From the NCBI RefSeq assembly GCF_964355755.1, contig NC_092679.1:20762932-20822931 (forward strand): a stretch of DNA of 60,000 nt, in the 5' to 3' direction. A program made the translations under genes and the position numbers. The notes beneath the pieces are model-generated. The model did no database searches, was not told the DNA's origin, and worked only from the letters and a program-made list of their open reading frames with translations. Every line of letters begins with the position of its first letter. The first letter of the stretch is position 1. This document shows, one piece after another, positions 54,701-60,000 of this stretch. This DNA is from Antedon mediterranea (taxonomy: Eukaryota; Echinodermata; Crinoidea; Comatulida; Antedonidae).

Positions 54701-56085
54701 CGTATTATTGTATGCGGGTATTTTTCAAGATAGACATGCATTGGACAGTGTATACCACGATCGGAAAACACCCCTATTTGGGGCAAATCGTTGAACCTAA
54801 ATTCGTTTTAATCGTCAATAACTAATTATCGAACTCCATTTAATTAGTAAACAGGGTTACATCAGGTGGTTAAAATCAGTATCGAAAGTACGAACCAACT
54901 TTATATACCATCGAGTAAACATTCTAGAAGTAAGGCGCGATTTACCGAATTTTGCCCTTACGTAAATTTATATATAGATACATCATTCCATTACCTGTTT
55001 AGTACGACAGCATTCAGAAATAAACACACTGCAATTGCAGTGGACGCAAACACCGCAGTAGTGACATACCTATGGAGAGATCATAGATAATGATATAGTA
55101 AACATTATGAAATATTATAAATAAAAATGTCGCGATTTAATTACCGATCAATCTTGGCTTTCTTATTAAAAATGAGTTTTTATTGCTTTTAATTATTATT
55201 TATTAATGCTCAATGTTGTAATAAAACATAAAGAATGATATATACTAAATATAAAGTTCATACATTAAAATATTGAAAATTACAAGTCTAATACTGAATT
55301 GAATTGATAACAAACGCAGGCCTGACACGTACACGCACAAATACTAATGTTTAGTTCCCACTATAGCGCAAGTACGTAATCTCAATTCGTTAGTGATTCA
55401 GACCAATCACAAGCGATGGATTAGGCCTATTCGGTTGATCTAATACGCCAAGCAACGCAAAAGCGTTATTGCGTTGCGTCCTAGTGGGAACCAAGCTTAA
55501 TATGTTAGTGTCCCCTGAATAGGGGTTTGCTGCAGTGTTAAAACACATTGCTCCACATTTTTTTTTACGGGAAAGTGTCCCCTTTTAAGCGTGGTTCCCA
55601 CAAGAGACGCAAACAAGAACGTACGCGCAACGCAAGCGAGTTGACCAATGACAATTGTCACTGTTCGAATAATCTATCGCTTGTGATTGGTCAAATCACT
55701 TACGTTGCGTTATATACTTGCGTTGCGTCGGTAGTAGGAACCCAGCTTAAAGCGTGGTTTCCACTAGAACGCAACGCTGTATTGCGTAATCACAATAATA
55801 ATTGTGCTTGCCCCGCCTGCGTGAAATCAAATCTGCGATGTTTGCAGCACTATGGCGTCGACGGTTCCCACTTGTAATTACTCAATACAGCACTTTGCAT
55901 CAATACGTCGTAGCGTTGCGTTACGTTGCGTCGCTAGTGGTAACCACGCTTTAATAGAGTTCTCTGACTACGTGTTACGGTTCTAATGTATTACAATGAT
56001 ATTACGAGAATTGTAAAAAAGACACATACCACCATTGTTTCATTCTGTCAGATGTGGTTCCTTTGAAACCGATTTTGTTCGACAT
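48526..56085 (-). CDS. GT29 sialyltransferase-like protein, complete (8 coding exons, 439 residues)
   Basis: Predicted Golgi type II membrane glycosyltransferase that would transfer sialic acid from CMP-sialic acid to glycans. A short basic tail (residues 1–18) precedes a signal anchor (about 20–43), then a polar stem (about 45–200) with N-glycosylation sequons, then the catalytic domain. Sialylmotif L is RCAVVGKLTSLLRSKFGS followed by RINSYDSVFRSN, with the GFKEDVGTKTTHYF continuation typical of GT29. Sialylmotif S is LMVALHTCDEVAVFGLG. Exon lengths sum to exactly 440 codons. The Asn of the usual VVGN(S/G)G and the PSTG start of motif S are replaced, so activity is doubtful or altered. The subfamily (ST3Gal, ST6GalNAc or lineage-specific) cannot be told by eye. 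A poly(A) signal follows the stop by 29 bases. Confidence 0.9.
49117..49299. mobile_element. MITE family B, copy 2
   Basis: Ends AAAGCGTGGTTCCCACTAG and CTAGTGGGAACCAAGCTTAA. The interior has paired TCACAAGCGATGG and TCGCTTGTGATT arms. Non-coding; lies between exon 8 and exon 7 of the sialyltransferase-like gene. Confidence 0.85.
49299..49488. mobile_element. MITE family B relative, copy 3, immediately adjacent
   Basis: Longer arms: AACGACGCACAAACAAAGTT at the left, exactly inverted at the right (AACTTTGTTTGTGCGTCGTT), around the GGTTCCCACTAG core. It joins copy 2 without a gap. Confidence 0.8.
49618..49690. repeat. (GAT/GAC)n microsatellite
   Basis: Imperfect GATGATGAT/GACGAT triplets in intron 7 of the sialyltransferase-like gene. 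A similar ATC/ATT-rich run lies at 49980–50070 and another GAT run at 59405–59480. Confidence 0.8.
49710..49790 (-). CDS. Sialyltransferase-like exon 7
   Basis: FRVLHPDLLRYTSD, matching the HP-F--Y strand that precedes motif S. Donor GTTCGT is weak but in place; phases fit. Confidence 0.85.
   Translation of the reverse strand, partial: VAVNDFFQNARYFQSFTSGFTALYFR
50122..50237 (-). CDS. Sialyltransferase-like exon 6
   Basis: YLYLRELLKDGRRNVSNLSH, inter-motif catalytic-domain sequence. Acceptor TTGTTAG, phase 0 to 2. Confidence 0.85.
50537..50681 (-). CDS. Sialyltransferase-like exon 5 (sialylmotif L, second part)
   Basis: RSNIAATNGFKEDVGTKTTH continues motif L. The N-AP and GFE-DVG-KTTH pattern is characteristic of GT29. 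Ends in phase 0. Confidence 0.92.
51131..51288 (-). CDS. Sialyltransferase-like exon 4 (sialylmotif L, first part)
   Basis: CRRCAVVGK begins motif L, which would contact CMP-sialic acid; SRINSYDSVF closes the exon in phase 2. The usual GNSG or GNGG turn reads GKLTS. Confidence 0.9.
51330..51372. mobile_element. Foldback MITE family A, partial copy
   Basis: Only the left arm CTTGTCTACATTATCAAACT plus TTATGTGAATAAAA remains, 42 bases upstream of sialyltransferase-like exon 4. Confidence 0.55.
52427..52898 (-). CDS. Sialyltransferase-like exon 3 (stem region)
   Basis: 157 codons of polar, little conserved luminal stem with NAT and NSS sequons. Towards the end DDDWSYLFGE and VGLHFNNIYNNIG may start the catalytic fold. 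Acceptor ATACAG, donor GTAAGT, ends in phase 0. Confidence 0.85.
52935..53320. repeat. 'GGCGTTTATTCGAGG' repeat block
   Basis: Three short GGCGTTTATT repeats at the left. At the right CCCCGGGCCGTTTATTC and GAATAAATACGGTAA ends. The inside is AT-rich. Probably a non-autonomous element family also present at 42068. Confidence 0.65.
53829..54315. repeat. Tandem duplication of about 233 bp
   Basis: AGGCCTATAAAATAATATACC to CAGTAGGGCCTAC occurs twice (starting 53829 and 54062) with few differences, e.g. GTCAGTAGTACAG against GTCAGTAGGCCTACTACAG. In intron 2 of the sialyltransferase-like gene. Confidence 0.9.
54995..55069 (-). CDS. Sialyltransferase-like exon 2 (signal anchor)
   Basis: Encodes a hydrophobic stretch with AVFASTAIAVCLFLNAVVL, a single membrane span. 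Acceptor CCATAG, donor GTAATG, phase 2 to 2. Confidence 0.8.
55350..55500. mobile_element. MITE family B, copy 4
   Basis: TTTAGTTCCCACTATAGCGC and GCGTCCTAGTGGGAACCAAG are inverted ends, with CACAAGCGATGG inside. Confidence 0.75.
55585..55954. mobile_element. MITE family B, copies 5 and 6, back to back
   Basis: 55585–55749 and 55750–55954 are two distinct subfamily members sharing only the outer GCGTGGTTCCCAC-type ends. The second has the same interior as the 15452 copy (GCTGTATTGCGTAATCAC, TCAAATCTGCGATG). Confidence 0.8.
56030..56085 (-). CDS. Sialyltransferase-like exon 1 (residues 1–19)
   Basis: MSNKIGFKGTTSDRMKQW, a basic cytoplasmic tail. Donor GTATGT after phase 2. Chosen as start because the next exon supplies a membrane anchor in frame. 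The ATG context is weak. Confidence 0.75.
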
Positions 56086-56157
56086 CGGACCCGGAGCAGT
56101 TTACGAACGCACTTTGTTTGGTTGCTGGCGAAGAGCGATCATGTTAAACTAACAGAA
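56086..56157 (-). promoter_or_regulatory. Probable 5' UTR part of sialyltransferase-like exon 1, with uORF
   Basis: A CTCTTTCAG acceptor at 56158–56159 suggests an upstream non-coding exon. A 13-codon uORF (56142 down to 56101, MIALRQQPNKVRS) ends 15 bases before the main ATG. A possible 5' exon end with a strong donor, CAAG|GTAAG, lies at 58160. Confidence 0.35.
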
Positions 56158-56824
56158 CTGAAAGAGAATTGTCTTATCTAAATGCAATTCGTAACTATAC
56201 ACGATATACACATCTGCATGACAGTAATTATTGTAATGGTATATGAGTATGACTAACTCGAATTCGGCTCACTGATGTAATTGAATGATGAGGAAATTTA
56301 GTATTTAGAACCGACGACGCTAAAAAACAAGCACATTATCAGCATACACTTACGCTATATGCATTTCAAAAATTGATAAGAGCACATTTCAACGCTGTCT
56401 GTTCGTTTTATAAAATTTCAACAACGTCGTATTTTTACCCAGATGCGCGCAGTACAGGAAAATGTTTACTTATTAATTAGCAAGTAAAAATAATCAATAA
56501 TAAATAAATGTGGATTATGTGTGACGTCAGAAGTATCAGTTACAATATTTACATATGTACTTACCTAATTGTATTTGGCGTTAATACAATTTTAAATACA
56601 AATGCAATTTTTGTTTGCTTACCTGTATTGGCTCGTCGGCTTATGAAGCAAAAAAGCACAATTTGCTAGCAAAGTCAATTATTGATACGTGGGCCCCAGG
56701 GAGTACTCTGGTGCATTAACAGCTTACGGTTCACATCACATAGAAGCGTTAATGTACACAACTACGAGTTTTCATACACCTTAAAGCATGTAATTAATTT
56801 TACCAATCATATTTAAACTTCCGC

Positions 56825-56885
56825 TTGTCATAGGTCAACTCGCTTGCGTTGCGCTTACGTCATTGCGTTACGTTTTAGGGATGCT
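56825..56885. mobile_element. MITE family B, partial copy
   Basis: Only a right half remains: TAGGTCAACTCGCTTGCG and CATTGCGTTACGTTTTAGGG. Confidence 0.5.
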
Positions 56886-57059
56886 TGCAAAAAAATGTTT
56901 GCACCTATGTTAGGCCTATGGTGTCTCATAAAAATATAGAGTTAAACCTATTTTTAAAGAGAGATATGCACCACAGGATGCTAATTGTCCCTAGACATAA
57001 AGTACGAGTAGATAACAAATTAAAATTTGTAATATACTTTGTATACAATACTCGGCCAA

Positions 57060-57196
57060 TAATAATAATAATAATACCACATTTATATAGCGCCCTTTTC
57101 ATGAGTAATCATGCTCAAAGGCGCTTTACAAGGATTATTACCCCAGTATTTTTTGGGATCAAACACGTATGGAAACATACTCCCATAATGCAGCCG
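57060..57196. repeat. Dispersed repeat 'TTTATATAGCGCC…GGCGCTTTACA'
   Basis: ATAATAATAATACCACATTTATATAGCG, then CTCAAAGGCGCTTTACAAGG and CCCATAATGCAGCCGG. This composition is seen in a widespread marine-invertebrate short repeat. It is not a gene. Confidence 0.5.
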
Positions 57197-57796
57197 GTAA
57201 GACCAGTAAAATAAGATGTGAAATTAGGCCTACTGCGTTCTGATATAGATCCAAGTTCTCATAAATTCCGTTCCAAGTTAATACCCGAAAATTATCACCG
57301 TTTTTGTCAGTGTAAACTACGACGACGTGTCTCGAATTGGATTGCCCGTATCTTTACAACATTTGACATACTCTAACATTTGAGATCATAAAACAAGACT
57401 ATATACTTACGACATCGCTTCCTCTTCTACTGAAATACAAAACTCAGTTATGAATGCATTTATAGAGGATGCTGTCAGAATATTGAATTTTACGTATAGC
57501 CTAAGTTTTACACTGTGTACAATGTGTTCTGTTTCAATTTAGTCAACTTAATATCGATTTGCATAATTGGCGCGTTCATGTGTAAAATGGATGATGGCAA
57601 TCTGTTCGTTCTTTATGTATGGGACGTCAGATCGAAACGATAATCGCGCCAACTTCGATGTAGGCTTAGTAGTGTTTACATTCCATGAGTGATGTTCGAT
57701 CAATACGATCAATAGTTTAACCATGAAAGATTTATTTAGATAATTATTATCTAAATAATTCTTCCATTGTTTAACAAGCCTGTATTTGGTTAGGTT

Positions 57797-57811
57797 GGGG
57801 GGGGGGGGGGA
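57797..57811. repeat. Poly-G run
   Basis: A run of about 14 G within GGTTGGG…GACGAGGAGAGGGG. No other function seen. Confidence 0.7.
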
Positions 57812-58745
57812 CGAGGAGAGGGGATACCGTATAGTATTTTCAATTTGTTTCAAAATATACCAAATACATATAAATATATATGTCTGTTGGCTATTTGAAA
57901 CGCTGGTTATAACCATACATTAATACAGAGTAGAGCATGGAGGTATAATTATACCTCCATGGTGTAGAGTATACTAGAAAGTTTACTAGTAATGTTATAC
58001 ACTCAAAATGTACAAATACAACAACAGAAATACGTATTACATTAAATCGGTAAACTCGGAACAGACAATGTACAAGTTTATTTTATCAAAACCGTTTATA
58101 AACTTACGTTTTTCTATATCTGTTAAAGTTTACTTGTTGTAGTTTATAATACGTCTTACCTTGTTACATTGTCTAGTAACACTCAGCAACATGATTACTG
58201 TAGTATCTCTGAAATATTAGCGTAGGCCTAGTCGAGTCGCAACTTCCTTCTTCCGTCCAAAAAAAGACAAATATAATAAACACAGGAGACACTTAATTCA
58301 AAGTATGAGAAGTCCTAGTGGATACCTCAGCATCTATCTTATCCATTGAACGAATTATAATGTGATTCAAATGGCTTTGTAATCCGGTATGGATTCTTAT
58401 CCAGCCTCGTTAGGCTTAGATACATATATGTAGATATTGTATTTATCCCTGATACTATCTATGCTCCGGAGAAGAACGGAAATAACGTGTTTTATGAAAA
58501 CAGTCTTTATTTGTAGATTACGGTCTAAACATAATTTTAATCGATTTCAATTTGTTTATGTGAAGGGACGGTGTTTGTTTTTACTAAAAAATCACACAAG
58601 GGACAGAGTTTAAAGGAGATTCCAAAATATAAAAAAAATATTCGGTAAAAATGACTGCAACGTAACATTAAACAGGGACACGGACAATCTGGACACTTAT
58701 TGGAACAGAGAACTATGAACGAGTAGGCCTACAAAATGGGAATTA

Positions 58746-58904
58746 ACCTCTGTCTACACTATCAAACTAGTTTGACGACAAAAAATAGTGAGATGTGCCC
58801 AAGTATGGTAAGTGATATTCCCAAATACGGTAGTGATATGACATCATCATGCCCATGTGCACATTTGTCGTCACATGAAGTTTGATAGTGTAGACTGAGC
58901 TTTA
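58746..58904. mobile_element. Foldback MITE family A, copy 9
   Basis: CCTCTGTCTACACTATCAAAC at the left and AAGTTTGATAGTGTAGACTG at the right, with TGACATCATCATG inside. Upstream of the sialyltransferase-like gene. Confidence 0.8.
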
Positions 58905-60000
58905 TACAGATACGAACGAGATTGTATATATGGTACATAGTACGCATAGAACATAATGGGATGACGAGAAATGAAACAGAAAACATAGGCCTATTATTAA
59001 AGAGCATTCCACATATGGGCCTATTTTTGTACTATTCTTGAATGTGTTTAACGTCACATTCAATAATAAATCACTAGTCTTCTGTCAGACTATGCCTGAT
59101 AAAGTAAACAATTAATCACCAACCAAACGTGATAAAATTAAACTAGTACGTGATATAACGCGGCAGCCAAAGAGCGCAAAAGTCAGCGAGATACGCTTCG
59201 AAATCTATTGGTATAGGCCTACACTAGATTAAAATTCCCATGAGAGGCGAATCCAGGATTTTTTAAACGGACGAGCGCTAACATATAATTCGTTCATAAT
59301 TTCATTTTAGGTGACAAGGGGTGGGGAAAGAACGCGCAACCTAACCGCCAGTGCATCTCACTCTCCGACCTCTCCGGTACTACTGTATAAGCACACAACA
59401 CCTGAATGATGATGGTGATGACGATGATGATAATGACGATGATAATCAATATTATGACGATAAGAATGAGAACGAATACTATGATAATAACAATGATGTA
59501 CCTCTGTAGTACAAAAATAAATTGTTGAAAAAAATGGCGATGAATTGAATGAGATGGTCCATAATGGGAACTCTATGATTTAAATGAAAACGATGACATA
59601 GAATTCCAATACAAATTCTTTATCAATTAACTGCAGTGATAGAACTGCTAATCCAACCGAAGTTAACATGAAAGTTGTTTAAAATGTTATGACGTCTGCA
59701 AATGAAGCGGAAGAGTCCCAAGTTCAAAGGTCACTTGAGATCTTTACTTCATCTTTCCTTTTACTGTACACACATAATTCCAATATCATAGTTTCTCTTT
59801 CATTAAAATTAACACAATTTATGCAAGTATAATACGTACGTAATTGTAGTGGAACTTTCGGTTCAATAGAAATTACATTTAAAACAAATAAACAAACTCT
59901 CTAGTTTCTATTATTAGTTAGTTTATTAAAAGATTGCGTTTATAATGTTATATAAAATTTACCTATAATAAAAAAAAGTAAATGCCAATTTACACAGATA
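58905..60000. other. Right-edge intergenic or upstream sequence
   Basis: No exon with coding character is recognised. A GAT-rich microsatellite lies at about 59405–59480. A CG-rich stretch with GGGGTGGGGAAAGAACGCGC (about 59315–59390) may be a repeat fragment. Confidence 0.5.

Noticed and set aside
55548-55877. Plus-strand ORF of 109 codons
   Set aside because: Runs through two family B MITEs; their CpG-rich palindromes keep a frame open by chance.
57548-57916. Minus-strand ORF of 122 codons
   Set aside because: No domain, low-complexity proline run from a poly-G tract, and no splice or start support.

Overview
The window is animal nuclear DNA. It is AT-rich and intron-dense, with GT–AG introns, and is full of miniature inverted-repeat elements, tRNA-derived SINEs, minisatellites and one DIRS-type retrotransposon. 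A single-copy-looking ryanodine receptor, a DIRS element, the frequent AGGCCT-containing motif and the repeat style suggest a marine invertebrate, most likely a deuterostome such as an echinoderm. The species cannot be fixed from the sequence.

Two genes are supported, both on the minus strand. The first is the 5' part of a ryanodine receptor (RyR). Its ATG lies at 45144, and I could place 44 coding exons in series down to 528, where the gene runs off the left edge. Every junction keeps phase. The 5,636 coding bases encode about 1,878 residues: the N-terminal beta-trefoil/MIR domains, the RIH solenoid, SPRY1, the tandem RyR repeats, SPRY2, a polar divergent region and SPRY3. The pore is outside the window. 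Exons 2 and 3 are short and sit in large repeat-filled introns.

The second gene, upstream of RyR and in the same direction, is complete: an eight-exon family GT29 sialyltransferase-like protein of 439 residues (ATG at 56085, stop at 48526). It has a type II signal anchor. Its sialylmotifs L and S are recognisable but carry unusual substitutions.

Layout: 1–27.4 kb holds RyR exons 44 to 4 with many small elements. From 28.3 to 33.5 kb there is a 5.2 kb DIRS-like retrotransposon inside RyR intron 3, with identical inverted terminal repeats, an internal complementary region that predicts its own ends, and broken gag, RT/RNase H and tyrosine-recombinase frames. From 34 to 45 kb lie RyR exons 3, 2 and 1, a degenerate Harbinger element with a Myb/SANT-like ORF, and two minisatellites, one of them with a 78-bp higher-order repeat. 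From 45.6 to 48.5 kb is a mosaic of diverged repeat units with tRNA-like heads. From 48.5 to 56.2 kb is the sialyltransferase gene. From 56.2 to 60 kb I see no coding region.

The two genes have no evident functional link. One makes an ER/SR calcium-release channel and the other a Golgi glycosyltransferase. The most noteworthy signals are the DIRS end structure, decayed partial copies of RyR exon 6, SINEs sitting almost on two RyR splice donors, a near-identical inverted SINE pair bracketing RyR exons 16–22, and the altered sialylmotifs.
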